A stretch of DNA of 64,000 nucleotides, taken from Alphaproteobacteria bacterium. Lineage in GTDB: Bacteria; Pseudomonadota; Alphaproteobacteria; Caulobacterales; Caulobacteraceae. This document shows positions 9,008-17,385 of this stretch, one piece after another. Position 1 is the stretch's first letter. Each line of letters opens with the position of its first letter. The notes beneath the pieces were generated by a model. It ran no database searches. It worked only from the letters and a program-made list of their open reading frames with translations, and was not told the origin of the DNA. Both the position numbers and the translations under genes were made by a program. The DNA is taken from the NCBI GenBank assembly GCA_018820275.1, contig JAHJOO010000017.1, forward strand, positions 1 through 64,000, in the 5' to 3' direction.

Positions 9008-9045
9008 GCTTGGCCTCGAGCAGCGCGAAGCGCGTTAGGCCAAGC
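9008..9045 (-). other. second hairpin just downstream of rpmG
   Basis: A 9-bp perfect stem (gcttggcct at 9008-9016, aggccaagc at 9037-9045) with an inner GC-rich stem in the loop. It starts 8 bases after the rpmG stop. There is no U-run, so it may protect the mRNA 3' end and not terminate by itself. Confidence 0.5.
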
Positions 9046-9053
9046 GAAACGCC

Positions 9054-9221
9054 TTACTTGATCTTGCCTTCCTTGAACTCGACGTGCTTGCGCACGACGG
9101 GGTCGTACTTCTTGACGACCATCTTCTCGGTCATGGTGCGGGCGTTCTTCTTGGTGACGTAGAAGAAGCCGGTGTCGGCGGTCGAGTTCAGGCGGATCTT
9201 GATGGAGGCGGGCTTGGCCAT
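9054..9221 (-). CDS. rpmG: 50S ribosomal protein L33
   Basis: A 55-residue ribosomal protein of the large subunit near the E site. The sequence [15 protein letters not shown], then [13 protein letters not shown] and [18 protein letters not shown] is a full match to bacterial L33. It has no Cys, so it is the zinc-independent C-minus form. The gene ends with TAA. It is monocistronic, with its own promoter and terminator. In Caulobacterales rpmG often lies near divK-pleD, which supports conserved gene order here. Confidence 0.96.
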   Translation of the reverse strand: MAKPASIKIRLNSTADTGFFYVTKKNARTMTEKMVVKKYDPVVRKHVEFKEGKIK

Positions 9222-9270
9222 CGGGAATTACCTTTGCGACGGCGAAAGCCGCTGGAAACGAGAGGCGCGG

Positions 9271-9298
9271 AACATACTCAGGCGCGCCCGGAAGTCAA
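9271..9298 (-). promoter_or_regulatory. probable housekeeping promoter of rpmG
   Basis: On the minus strand a TTGACT -35 (9293-9298) and TATGTT -10 (9271-9276) are separated by 16 bases, placing the transcript start near 9264 and giving a leader of about 40 bases. Confidence 0.5.
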
Positions 9299-9329
9299 CG
9301 CCGCCGCGAAGCCGTGCTAGCGTCACCGC

Positions 9330-9896
9330 ATGAAAGCCCTCATCGCCCTCGTTCCCGCCGCCGTCCTGGCCCTGTCCGCCTGCGCCACCGCGCCGGCGCA
9401 AAGCCCGCAGGACGCCTTCTTCGCCCATCTGACCGACCTGTGCGGCCAGACCTTCCAAGGGCGCGTCGCCGCCGACGACACCAACGATCCGGGTTTCGCC
9501 GGCAAAACGCTGGTCATGCACGTGCGGGACTGTTCGGCCACCGAGATCCGCATCCCCTTCCACGTGGGCGAGGATCATTCGCGCACCTGGGTGATCACCC
9601 GCACCGGCGCGGGCCTGCGGTTGAAGCACGACCACCGCCACGCCGACGGCACGCCCGACGTCCTGACCTGGTACGGCGGCCACACTGCGACGCCGGGCAC
9701 GGCCGAGCGGCAGGAGTTCCCCGTCGACGCCGAATCGATCGCCCTGTTCACGCGCGAGGGACGCACCGTCTCCAACACCAACGTCTGGGCGATCGAGCTG
9801 CGACCCGGCCGCGAATACGTTTACGAGCTGGCCCGTCCCGGCGGCCGCCTGTTCCGCGTCGCCTTCGACCTCAGCCGACCGGTCTCCAACCCCTGA
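9330..9896 (+). CDS. hypothetical lipoprotein
   Basis: A 188-residue protein with a lipoprotein signal: MKALIALVPAAVLALSAC, lipobox LSAC with Cys18 as the acylated residue, so it is membrane-anchored and faces the periplasm. The mature protein looks all-beta (GKTLVMHVRDCS, IRIPFHVGEDHSRTWVITR, REYVYELARPGGRLFRVAFDL). I do not recognise a named domain, although similar lipoproteins are common in Caulobacterales. Its 3' end overlaps the end of the convergent DUF5990-like gene by 26 bases. Confidence 0.75.
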   Translation: MKALIALVPAAVLALSACATAPAQSPQDAFFAHLTDLCGQTFQGRVAADDTNDPGFAGKTLVMHVRDCSATEIRIPFHVGEDHSRTWVITRTGAGLRLKHDHRHADGTPDVLTWYGGHTATPGTAERQEFPVDAESIALFTREGRTVSNTNVWAIELRPGREYVYELARPGGRLFRVAFDLSRPVSNP

Positions 9897-10278
9897 TCGG
9901 CCGCACGGTGGCGCAGGCGGGCGTGCCGTCCTTGCCGCGTCCGGGCAGGCCGACCTCCAGCACCGCGCCCGCGCGCGCCGGATCCAGCAGGGCGGGCGGG
10001 ATGTCGTGGACGTCGATCTTGGCCCTGCGGTTCAGCGTCGTGGCGTGGTCTCCGGCGGCAGTGCCGATGCGGATATAGACGAACCGCCTCGCCTTACCCT
10101 CGCGCCGCACGAAGGGGCCGGTCATCCGCCCGTCGTCGTGCAGGGTGATCGGCACGTCGAAGCTGATCGGCTCCTCGCCCGCGGTCACCGGTTCGAACGG
10201 CATGTCGTCCTGCTGCAGGCTGTAGCGGACGCCCGGAACCGGATCGTCGATCGTCAGCCTGACCCGGATCTCCGTCAC
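9871..10278 (-). CDS. DUF5990-like protein
   Basis: A 135-residue protein of unknown role, matching my memory of DUF5990 proteins (N-terminal EIRVRLTIDDPVPGVRYSLQ, later SFDVPITL and GPFVRREGKARRFVYIRIG). It is predicted to be a cytoplasmic beta-sandwich. The GTG at 10278 is chosen because it forms a GTGA overlap with the stop of the upstream dioxygenase-sulfotransferase gene, so the two proteins are probably made together. Its stop lies inside the end of the convergent lipoprotein gene. Confidence 0.75.
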   Translation of the reverse strand: MTEIRVRLTIDDPVPGVRYSLQQDDMPFEPVTAGEEPISFDVPITLHDDGRMTGPFVRREGKARRFVYIRIGTAAGDHATTLNRRAKIDVHDIPPALLDPARAGAVLEVGLPGRGKDGTPACATVRPIRGWRPVG

Positions 10279-12128
10279 CGGAAGGCCCGCAGCCGCTCGC
10301 GCACGGCCTCCAGCCCCGGCAGGACGCGGCCGATCTCGGCGGCGTTCTTCTTCCACTTGTCGGGCCGCGGCGGCTCCAGCGTGTGGCGCGAGTCGGGCAG
10401 GGGGCCGCCGGTCCGCTCGGTCAGCGCCGCATCGACCTCGAGGCCGGCGAAGTCGGCGATCGCGGCGATCACCCTGCCCGGATCGGCCACGAAGTCGGCA
10501 TAGCGCACCACGTGGCGATGCTCGGCCGGCAGGGCCTCCAGATCGTCCATGATGGTCGTGTTGGTCACGGCCCACTGGTGCGCCGCGATCGCCTCGACCG
10601 GCTGGCCCTTCAGCCCTCGCCACTCCGGCGGCAGCAGCAGCGACCACGGCCCGTCCCAGCCCTGCAGCTGCGGATAGGTGATCCAGCCGCCCGAGCGCCA
10701 GGCGTCGATGATGCTGGAGACGTTCTCCTCCGGCTCGCGCCACAGGAAGACGTATCGCGCGTCCGGAAACACCTTGTCGAAGAAGGGGATGCGCAGGGCG
10801 TTCTTGGGCGTCTTCTCCAGAAACCGGACGGAGTCCTGGTTGGCGAAGGGGGTGCCCGCCCCGTCGCGCAGCTTCTCGGCCACCCGCGCGTGCATGGCCA
10901 GGCCGATCTGCGGGTCGAACTGCGCCGCCGTCAGCCGGTTGGAGTCCACGCCCGGCGCGCCGGGCCGCAGACGCGGGAAGCCCTCGGCCAGCCAGTGCGC
11001 CTCGCCGCCCACGGTGTGCAGCTGCGGCGTCACCGCCAGCGTCTCGAACAGGGCCGTTGACCCCGACCGCGGGGCCGCCGCGATGATGATCGGCCGGTCA
11101 TAGGTCGGCACGGTGCGCACCGACGGCGCCGGCTGGGCCGCGCCCGCCGGACCTTGTCCCGGCACGGCCGCCGCCGCCTGGCCCCGCGCGCCCTCATTCA
11201 CGGCATAGGCCGCCACCCGCGCGCCCGCGACCCGCAGCACCGGCATGTCGTTGGGCCCAACCCTCAGGTCTTCGCCCATCCCGCGCACCTGCTGCAGGAA
11301 GGCGTCGATGCGCTTGCGATAGTGGGGGACGCCCCGGTCCTCGTCGGCGAACAGCGACCACAGCTGGCGCCAGTCCTGGCGGAAGCCGTAGCAGGCCCGC
11401 TCAAACGCGCGCAGCTCGGCCTCGCCGCCGGGCCCGCCCTTCACCGACACCGTCTCGGACACCAGGTCCGACAGCAGCTGGTCGATCTCGGACGGCGGCA
11501 TGACGCGGTGGACGTTGAACCGCTCGAAGGCCAGCGGCGCCTTCTCGCCCGGCCGGTACGGCACCGGCCGGGCCCCGACCGGCCCGGCGGCGGCCGCGTC
11601 GGCCATGTCCCAGAACCGGGCGTTGCCCGTGGTGTCGGCCACCAGATGGATGCGCTCGACGTCCGAGCCGTTGACCACCCGGTGGGTGCGCCAGTTGTCG
11701 AAGATCCACGACTCCCCGGCGGCCATGTTCACCACCTGGTCGTCGCAATAGAATTTGACGTCGGGCGTCGTGACGATCGGGATGTGCATCCGCACCCGGT
11801 GGAACCAGTGATAGTTCACGTCGGTGTGGGTCGGCACCTCCGACCGCGGGCCCAGCTTCATCAGCCGCGACCGGCTCCAGACCACGCCGAAGTGGCTCAG
11901 CACCTGCTGCAGATAGGGGGCGGCCAGCAGGTTCCGCGTCGGCGCCATGGCCCCCGCCACGTCGTCGTTCTCGGTCCCGCCGACCGTGATCAGCCGCAGG
12001 GCGCTGTTGCCCGGGATCTTGTTCGGATGGGGCGCCCAGGCCTCGGCCGGAAAGGCCAGCACCTCGGCCCTCAGCCGCTCCACGTCGAAGGTGAAGGGCA
12101 GTTTGATGAAGGGAGCCTTGAGCTTCAT
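10275..12128 (-). CDS. fusion: aspartyl/asparaginyl beta-hydroxylase-like dioxygenase + sulfotransferase
   Basis: A 617-residue two-enzyme protein. Residues about 1-190 form an Asp/Asn beta-hydroxylase-like Fe(II)/2-oxoglutarate dioxygenase: His101 and Asp103 (HTDVNYHWF) and His149 (DNWRTHR) are the expected metal ligands, with Arg159 a likely 2-oxoglutarate contact. Residues about 343-617 form a PAPS-dependent sulfotransferase with the phosphosulfate-binding loop AAPRSGSTALFE at 351-362 and a later EKTPKNALRIPFF motif. The linker (about 310-342) is Ala/Pro/Gly-rich. There is no signal peptide. It is the fourth gene of a minus-strand run and is coupled to the DUF5990-like gene. The substrate is unknown; hydroxylation followed by sulfation of the new hydroxyl is an attractive guess only. 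Confidence 0.88.
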   Translation of the reverse strand: MKLKAPFIKLPFTFDVERLRAEVLAFPAEAWAPHPNKIPGNSALRLITVGGTENDDVAGAMAPTRNLLAAPYLQQVLSHFGVVWSRSRLMKLGPRSEVPTHTDVNYHWFHRVRMHIPIVTTPDVKFYCDDQVVNMAAGESWIFDNWRTHRVVNGSDVERIHLVADTTGNARFWDMADAAAAGPVGARPVPYRPGEKAPLAFERFNVHRVMPPSEIDQLLSDLVSETVSVKGGPGGEAELRAFERACYGFRQDWRQLWSLFADEDRGVPHYRKRIDAFLQQVRGMGEDLRVGPNDMPVLRVAGARVAAYAVNEGARGQAAAAVPGQGPAGAAQPAPSVRTVPTYDRPIIIAAAPRSGSTALFETLAVTPQLHTVGGEAHWLAEGFPRLRPGAPGVDSNRLTAAQFDPQIGLAMHARVAEKLRDGAGTPFANQDSVRFLEKTPKNALRIPFFDKVFPDARYVFLWREPEENVSSIIDAWRSGGWITYPQLQGWDGPWSLLLPPEWRGLKGQPVEAIAAHQWAVTNTTIMDDLEALPAEHRHVVRYADFVADPGRVIAAIADFAGLEVDAALTERTGGPLPDSRHTLEPPRPDKWKKNAAEIGRVLPGLEAVRERLRAFR

Positions 12129-12159
12129 CCCGAACGGATAACGGCCGGGGCGGGCAGGG

Positions 12160-12867
12160 TCAAAGACGTTCGATCCGGTGCCGGCCCCGCACCTGCCGTA
12201 TGAAGGGCAGCCCGTCGGACCGGTCCTCCAGCGCCGCGGTCAGGACGAAGCGCGTGATCGCCGCCAGATCGCGCGTCAGGGCGTCGTCGGCCCTCAGCCA
12301 GGCCACGTCCTCCAGCTCGTCGGCGGCCGGACGCGGGGCGTCATCCAGCAGGGCCAAGGCGTCGGCGCGGAAGAAGCGGGCGTCGAAGCGCCGGCTCCGC
12401 CCCGGCGGGGTGATGGCGCGCGCGACATAGGACAGGGCCGCCAGATCGGGCAGGGCACCGCCGGCGCGGAATTCGCGCCACGGGCCGGCGACCGACGCCG
12501 TCGGCGCCGCCCGGGCCAGCCGCAGACCCGTCTCCTCGAACGTCTCGCGGACCGCCGCCAGCATCAGGGCCCGTGCGCGATAGGGACCGACCTCCGCCTC
12601 CAGCCGCGCCCGCGTCTCGCCGGCCGGATCGGTCGCCGAGGCGGCGCGGCCGTCGGCCCGGTCCACGCGCCCGCCCGGGAACACCCACTTGCCCGCCATG
12701 AACACATGCCCCGCCGCCCGCCGGCCCATCAGCACCTCCAGCCGGTCGCCCTCGCCGCGCGTCAGGATCAGCGTCGCCGCGTCCCGCGGCCGCATCCGCC
12801 CGCCGGTGCGCGGCGCGTCCTTCAGGTCCTGGGCGGCGTCGAAGGGCTGGGGGGAGGGGGCGGGCAT
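12160..12867 (-). CDS. Nudix hydrolase
   Basis: A 235-residue hydrolase of nucleoside diphosphate derivatives or CoA-type pyrophosphates; exact substrate unknown. The core of the Nudix box is RETFEETGL at 107-115. FPGGRVD at 63-69 precedes it with a long insert between the glycine loop and the box, as in the NUDT7/8/19-like alphaproteobacterial group. The ATG at 12867 has a Shine-Dalgarno aggaac; an inner Met at residue 25 just before the core is the alternative. It lies 31 bases upstream of the fusion gene and 37 bases downstream of the VOC gene, in one operon. Confidence 0.87.
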   Translation of the reverse strand: MPAPSPQPFDAAQDLKDAPRTGGRMRPRDAATLILTRGEGDRLEVLMGRRAAGHVFMAGKWVFPGGRVDRADGRAASATDPAGETRARLEAEVGPYRARALMLAAVRETFEETGLRLARAAPTASVAGPWREFRAGGALPDLAALSYVARAITPPGRSRRFDARFFRADALALLDDAPRPAADELEDVAWLRADDALTRDLAAITRFVLTAALEDRSDGLPFIRQVRGRHRIERL

Positions 12868-12904
12868 GGTCCGTTCCTAGAGCCTTGCCCCACGGGGAGG
12901 AACC

Positions 12905-13261
12905 TCAGTCGACGATCCGGCCAATCCGCACCAACGTTCCGGCCGGGTCGCTCACCGCGAACTCGTAACACCCCCACGGCTTCAGCTCGGGCCGGTGCGG
13001 GGCGAGCACGAGGTCGCCCATGCGCGCGGCGGCGCCATCCACGTCGTCGACGTAGACATAGAGGCCCAGCGGGTTGTCCTCGGGCTGCGCGGGCCAAGCC
13101 GTCGTGCGGGTCAGATGCAGATTCCAGCCCCGTCCGTCCGACAGGATGCGATAGTCGCCCCAGTCGCTGACCAGCTCCAGCCCCAGCCGGGCGTAGAAGG
13201 CCGTGCTGGCCTCCATGTCGCGCGCGGGCACGATGGCGACGATGCGGTGCGCGTCGGTCAT
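12905..13261 (-). CDS. VOC-superfamily (glyoxalase/bleomycin-resistance fold) protein
   Basis: A 118-residue single VOC-fold protein. The start IVAIVPARDMEASTAFYARLGLELVSDWGDY is typical of the fold, and the C-terminal half has YEFAVSDPAGTLVRIGR, where the Asp-Pro-x-Gly turn is usual. Many such proteins bind a hydrophobic drug and not a metal; this copy lacks a clear set of metal-binding His and Glu residues, so a binding role is more likely than lyase activity. The ATG at 13261 overlaps the stop of the membrane protein gene (ATGA), so the two are translationally coupled. Confidence 0.82.
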   Translation of the reverse strand: MTDAHRIVAIVPARDMEASTAFYARLGLELVSDWGDYRILSDGRGWNLHLTRTTAWPAQPEDNPLGLYVYVDDVDGAAARMGDLVLAPHRPELKPWGCYEFAVSDPAGTLVRIGRIVD

Positions 13262-13911
13262 GGCGCTTCCTTTTGGCCTGGGGCGCGGATCAGGGCGGCG
13301 CCGACCAGCGCGGCCCACGTCGAGAACAGGCCCATCGAGATCACCGCGGCGTGCAGGTCAAGGTCGCCGCCCGTCGTCAGGGCCCACACCGGCCCCAGCA
13401 CGGCCATGGCCGCGCCGATCGCCCCGGCGATCCGCAACAGACCGCCGGCCCGGACCATGGCGATCGCCAGCAGCCCGGTCGCCAGCGCCACGCCCACGAG
13501 GCCGAAGGCGCCGAGCGCCTGATTGAGGATCCACAGGCCCGTCAGCGCCGCCTGGTGCCCCTCGGAAGCGGGCAGGGCGGCGGCGACCCGGGCGAGGGCG
13601 AAGCCGTTGATGAGGGCCGCGCCGATCAGGCCTGCGGCGCCGAGGCTCCAGACCCCCCGTCCCGCCGCCACGGACGGCCGATCCGGGCCCAGGCGGCGGC
13701 ACAGGGCGTCGACTCCCACGCCGAGACCGACCAGGCAGGCGATCATCCCCCCGTGCACGAGATCATTGGCCATGTCGGTCGCCAGCAGGCCGTCGTCGGG
13801 TCCGTCCAGCGATGTGGGATGGTGCAGCATCAGGAACAGCGCGGTCGCGGCGGATGCGGCCATGGCCACCCCGGCCGGGCGCGAGTCGATCCGTTCGTCG
13901 GTCTGGTTCAT
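13258..13911 (-). CDS. integral membrane protein, about six TM segments
   Basis: A 217-residue hydrophobic protein with about six predicted membrane helices, rich in Gly and Ala (AAGLIGAALINGFALARV, LVGVALATGLLAIAMV, AAVISMGLFSTWAALVGAAL). A His-His pair (LMLHHPTSL) near residue 30 and a His in DLVHGGM and LDLHAAV could bind metal or haem, but this is not tested. No family recognised. It is first gene of the minus-strand operon ending at 9871 and divergent from the TetR gene, so it is a likely target of that regulator. Confidence 0.75.
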   Translation of the reverse strand: MNQTDERIDSRPAGVAMAASAATALFLMLHHPTSLDGPDDGLLATDMANDLVHGGMIACLVGLGVGVDALCRRLGPDRPSVAAGRGVWSLGAAGLIGAALINGFALARVAAALPASEGHQAALTGLWILNQALGAFGLVGVALATGLLAIAMVRAGGLLRIAGAIGAAMAVLGPVWALTTGGDLDLHAAVISMGLFSTWAALVGAALIRAPGQKEAP

Positions 13912-13983
13912 CGGGGTCCCCGTTCATGCGAGGCGACCCTGCCCGGGCAGCGGCGGGCGATCGACGGATGCCGCCGTCCGGTC

Positions 13984-14018
13984 GTCCGCTAGCGGACTTT
14001 CGGGCCCCAAAGTCCGCT
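13984..14018. promoter_or_regulatory. overlapping inverted repeats, likely TetR operator
   Basis: A perfect 14-bp palindrome gtccgctagcggac (13984-13997) overlaps a 10-bp inverted repeat agcggacttt (13991-14000)/aaagtccgct (14009-14018). The half-site GTCCGCT thus occurs three times in 35 bases. It sits between the divergent membrane protein and TetR genes, where autoregulation would be expected. Confidence 0.6.
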
Positions 14019-14063
14019 TCGGCCCGGCTCACGCTTCAGCCCGGGTTCCGCTAGGCTGGCCGC

Positions 14064-14585
14064 ATGACCACCGCCGCCGTGGAGGATCCGGATCGCCGCA
14101 AGGCGCGCACGCGGCAGGCTGTGGCCGCGGCGATGACGCGCCTGATCTTCACGCGCCGCTATGGGGACATCCGCACCGCCGAACTGATCGAGGTGGCGGG
14201 GGTTGGGCGCTCGACCTTCTACGAGCATTTCCGGGGCAAGGACGACGTGCTGGTGGCGATCATCGATCCCCTTTTCACGCCGCTGGCCGACGCCGCGGCC
14301 GGGCGCGGGGGCGTCATGGCCGTGCAGGCCATCCTCTCGCACGTCTGGGAGCAGAGGGCGGCCGCGCGCCAGCTGTTCGAACCGCCGCTGGCGGGCCGGC
14401 TCCAGCGCAAGCTCGCCGCCATGATCGAGGCGCGCCTCGGCCCGGACGCCGGTCCGGCCCCGGCCGCCCTCGTCGCGACGGGGCTCGCGGCTTCGACCCT
14501 GGCCACCCTGCGGTCGTGGCTTGCCGGCGAGACGCCGTGTTCGTCGCTGGATCTGGCGCGTCATCTGGCGGGCGTGAAGGGCTGA
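14064..14585 (+). CDS. TetR/AcrR-family transcriptional regulator
   Basis: A 173-residue repressor. The N-terminal helix-turn-helix (about residues 13-58) has the usual order: RKARTRQAVAAAM, then IRTAELIEVAGVGRSTFYEHFRGKDDVL, where STFYEHF is the recognition helix. The C-terminal ligand domain is short and Ala/Leu-rich; no ligand can be named. It is divergent from the five-gene operon at 9871-13911, and the inverted repeats at 13984-14018 are 46 bases upstream of its ATG. It probably represses itself and that operon. Confidence 0.88.
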   Translation: MTTAAVEDPDRRKARTRQAVAAAMTRLIFTRRYGDIRTAELIEVAGVGRSTFYEHFRGKDDVLVAIIDPLFTPLADAAAGRGGVMAVQAILSHVWEQRAAARQLFEPPLAGRLQRKLAAMIEARLGPDAGPAPAALVATGLAASTLATLRSWLAGETPCSSLDLARHLAGVKG

Positions 14586-14634
14586 GCCCTGCTAGACCGG
14601 AGCCGTCGCCGGGTCGCGGCTTCGGGGGGTTCAC

Positions 14635-14961
14635 ATGTTCGCCATGGCGGCGCAGGGGACGGCGGTGGCGCTGGGCCTCTGGATGATCGGGCTCGGCGTC
14701 TTCATGGCCGTCGCGCCGCGCCGGGCCCTTGCGGCGCTCGCCGCCATGATGGTCGTCTCCGGCGCCTCGCGCTTCCCGCAGGCGCTGTGGCTGATCGGCG
14801 CCTTTCTGATCGTCTCGGCGGTCGTGCTGCTGATGCTGCCGCGCCGCTGGCATTCGGCCTATTCGCGGTGGTGGGCCGCGCGCATCCCCGTCCAGGCCGT
14901 CCGCGTGGTCGCGCCGACCTCGGTCCTGATCGGCGCCGCCCTGATCTGGATCGTGGTCTGA
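14635..14961 (+). CDS. small membrane protein, three TM segments
   Basis: A 108-residue hydrophobic protein with three predicted helices (about residues 5-25, 33-70 in a long hydrophobic stretch, 88-108). It starts 49 bases after the TetR gene on the same strand and may share its transcript. The topology is like DUF-type three-helix membrane proteins that I cannot name. It is convergent with rnr, with 7 bases between the stops. Confidence 0.65.
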   Translation: MFAMAAQGTAVALGLWMIGLGVFMAVAPRRALAALAAMMVVSGASRFPQALWLIGAFLIVSAVVLLMLPRRWHSAYSRWWAARIPVQAVRVVAPTSVLIGAALIWIVV

Positions 14962-14968
14962 CGCCGCG

Positions 14969-17284
14969 TCAGCGCCGCTTGCCCTTGCGCACGCCCTTCA
15001 GCCCGCCCGACGGTTTGCCGCCGCGCGGCTTGGGCCCGCCGGGGCGTCCCTTGCCGCGCGTAGGCGGGCCGTCGCCGCCGCGGCCGCGCATGCCCAGCCG
15101 CGGGGCCGGGGCGTTCGGGTCGCGCGGATCGGGATCGGACAGCATCTCGAACAGCAGGCCGCCGGTCACCGGCGTGGCCTCGACCAGCTTGACCTCGACC
15201 GACCGACCGAGCGTCCAGCGCACGCCCGACTTGCTGCCGACCAGGGCGTGGGTGCGGTCGTCGTGGGTGAAATACTCGCCCCCGAGCGACGACACGGGCA
15301 CCAGTCCGTCGGCTCCCGTCTCCTCCAGCCGCACGAACAGGCCGAAGCGCGTCACGCCGGTGATCCGTCCACGGAACATCGCCCCGATCCGGTCCTGCAG
15401 GAAGGCGGCGACGTAGCGGTCCATGGCGTCGCGCTCGGCCGCCATCGAGCGGCGCTCCGTCTGGGTCACCTGCTCGGCGATGGACGGCAGTTCGGCGATC
15501 TCGCGGTCGGTCAGCCCGTCCTTGCCGAAGCCCAGCGCGCGGATCAGGCCCCGGTGCACGATCAGATCGGAATAGCGCCGGATCGGCGAGGTGAAGTGGG
15601 CGTAGCGGTCGAGGTTCAGGCCGAAGTGGCCCACGTTCTCGGGCGAATAGATCGCCTGCATCTGGGTGCGCAGGACGACCTCGTTGACCACCTCGGCGTG
15701 CGGCCCCTCGCGGGTCATCTCCAGCAGCTTGTTGAACCGTTTGGTCGTGGCCGGCTCGCCCTTTGTCCAGGGGATGCCGATCGTCTGCAGGAAGTCCGCC
15801 AGGTTGAACAGCTTCTCCTGACTGGAGGCCTCGTGCACCCGATAGATCAGCGGCGTCTTCTTCTGCTCCAGCGTTTCGGCGGCGCAAACGTTGGCCTGGA
15901 CCATCATCTCCTCGATCAGCCGGTGCGCCTCCAGGCTGACCCGCGCCTCGATCGAGGCGATGCCCCCGTCCGGCGCCATGCGGATGCGCCGCTCCGCGCT
16001 CTCGATCTGCAGGGGGCTGCGCTTCAGCCGGCCCTTCAGCATGGTGCGATAGGCGTTCCACAGCGGATAGAGGATGGCCTCCATGATCGGGCCGGTGGTG
16101 TCGTCCGGCTGGCCGTCGATGGCCGTCTGCGCCTGTTCGTAGGACAGCTTGGCGTGGGACCGCATCAGGCCTCGGACGAACCTGTGGCCGGTCTTCCGGC
16201 CCTCCTTGTCGAAGACCATGCGCACGGCCATGCAGGCGCGGTTCTCGCCGGCTTTCAGGCTGCACAGGCCGTTGGACAGGCGCTCGGGTAGCATCGGCTC
16301 CACCCGGTCGGGGAAATAGGTCGAGTTGCCCTTGTCGCGTGCCTCGCGGTCCAGCGCCGTGCCCGGCCGGACATAGGCGGCGACGTCGGCGATGGCGACC
16401 CAGACGACCCAGCCGCCTTCGTTCTTCGGGTCCTCGTCGCGGTGGGCGTAGACGGCGTCGTCGTGGTCGCGCGCGTCGGCAGGGTCGATGGTGATCAGCG
16501 GCAGCTCGCGCAGATCCTCGCGGCCTTTCAGCGACGGCAGTTTTTGATCCTCAGCCTCGCGCTCCACCGCTTCCGAAAAGCCCATGGGCACATTGTGCGC
16601 GGCGATGGCGATCAGGCTGGCGGCGCGCGGATCGTCCTCGCGCCCGATCGTCTCCAGAATCTTGCCGCGCTTGGGCCCATAGCGGTGCTCGCCCTTTTCG
16701 ATGGCGGCGACCACGAGGTCGCCGTCCTTCAGCCCCTCGGCCAGCAGGGGGGGAATGAACAGGACGTCCTTGGAGCGCCGGTCCACCGGCTCGACCCGGA
16801 CCTCCCGGTTCGACTTCCGGATCACGCCGAGCACCTTGTTGGTCCCGGCGTCCAGCCGCTTGATCAGCCGCGCCTCCCAGCCGTCGGCGGCGCGGGAAAA
16901 CTTGACCAGCAGCCGGTCGCCCATGCCCGGCGCGGGGCCGGTCTTGCCGGTGCGGTCCGGCATCAGCAGGGCGCGCGGCGCGTCGTCCGAAGCCTCGACC
17001 AGACGCACGTACATCTCGCCGTCCACGTCCCGTTCCACGACGTCCGCCACGCCCACCGGCGGCAGGTCGCCGGCGGGCGAGAAGCCCTTGCGCCCGCGCT
17101 TGCCCAGGGCACCTTCGTCCTCGAGCTCGCGGATCATTTCGCGCAGGGCCCGGCGTTCGCCGCCCTTCAGGCCGAAATGTTTCGCGATGTCGGTCTTCTC
17201 GGCCGATCCCGCCTCGCGCAGGAAGGCCAGAAGCGTCTCCTTGTCCGGCAGTCCGGCGGCGGGGCGGCGAGGGGTCTTGCTCAT
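14969..17284 (-). CDS. rnr: ribonuclease R
   Basis: A 3'-to-5' exoribonuclease of the RNB family, able to degrade structured RNA and used in rRNA and mRNA quality control. It is 771 residues. An N-terminal winged helix (about 14-65) is followed by cold-shock domains, then the RNB domain from about 258 with catalytic acidic residues in ITIDPADARDHDDAV (Asp267, 273, 275, 276), then an S1 domain (about 640-725), then a Lys/Arg/Gly-rich tail that usually helps with duplex unwinding. The ATG at 17284 gives the usual start. No operon partner. Confidence 0.95.
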   Translation of the reverse strand: MSKTPRRPAAGLPDKETLLAFLREAGSAEKTDIAKHFGLKGGERRALREMIRELEDEGALGKRGRKGFSPAGDLPPVGVADVVERDVDGEMYVRLVEASDDAPRALLMPDRTGKTGPAPGMGDRLLVKFSRAADGWEARLIKRLDAGTNKVLGVIRKSNREVRVEPVDRRSKDVLFIPPLLAEGLKDGDLVVAAIEKGEHRYGPKRGKILETIGREDDPRAASLIAIAAHNVPMGFSEAVEREAEDQKLPSLKGREDLRELPLITIDPADARDHDDAVYAHRDEDPKNEGGWVVWVAIADVAAYVRPGTALDREARDKGNSTYFPDRVEPMLPERLSNGLCSLKAGENRACMAVRMVFDKEGRKTGHRFVRGLMRSHAKLSYEQAQTAIDGQPDDTTGPIMEAILYPLWNAYRTMLKGRLKRSPLQIESAERRIRMAPDGGIASIEARVSLEAHRLIEEMMVQANVCAAETLEQKKTPLIYRVHEASSQEKLFNLADFLQTIGIPWTKGEPATTKRFNKLLEMTREGPHAEVVNEVVLRTQMQAIYSPENVGHFGLNLDRYAHFTSPIRRYSDLIVHRGLIRALGFGKDGLTDREIAELPSIAEQVTQTERRSMAAERDAMDRYVAAFLQDRIGAMFRGRITGVTRFGLFVRLEETGADGLVPVSSLGGEYFTHDDRTHALVGSKSGVRWTLGRSVEVKLVEATPVTGGLLFEMLSDPDPRDPNAPAPRLGMRGRGGDGPPTRGKGRPGGPKPRGGKPSGGLKGVRKGKRR

Positions 17285-17385
17285 GGTCCCGACATAACGC
17301 GCTTCGGTCCGCTTCGTCAGGTTTGATCGGATTGCGGCGAAAGGCCCGCCTCGGCACCCTGAGTCGACCGCATCCGGAGCCCGTC

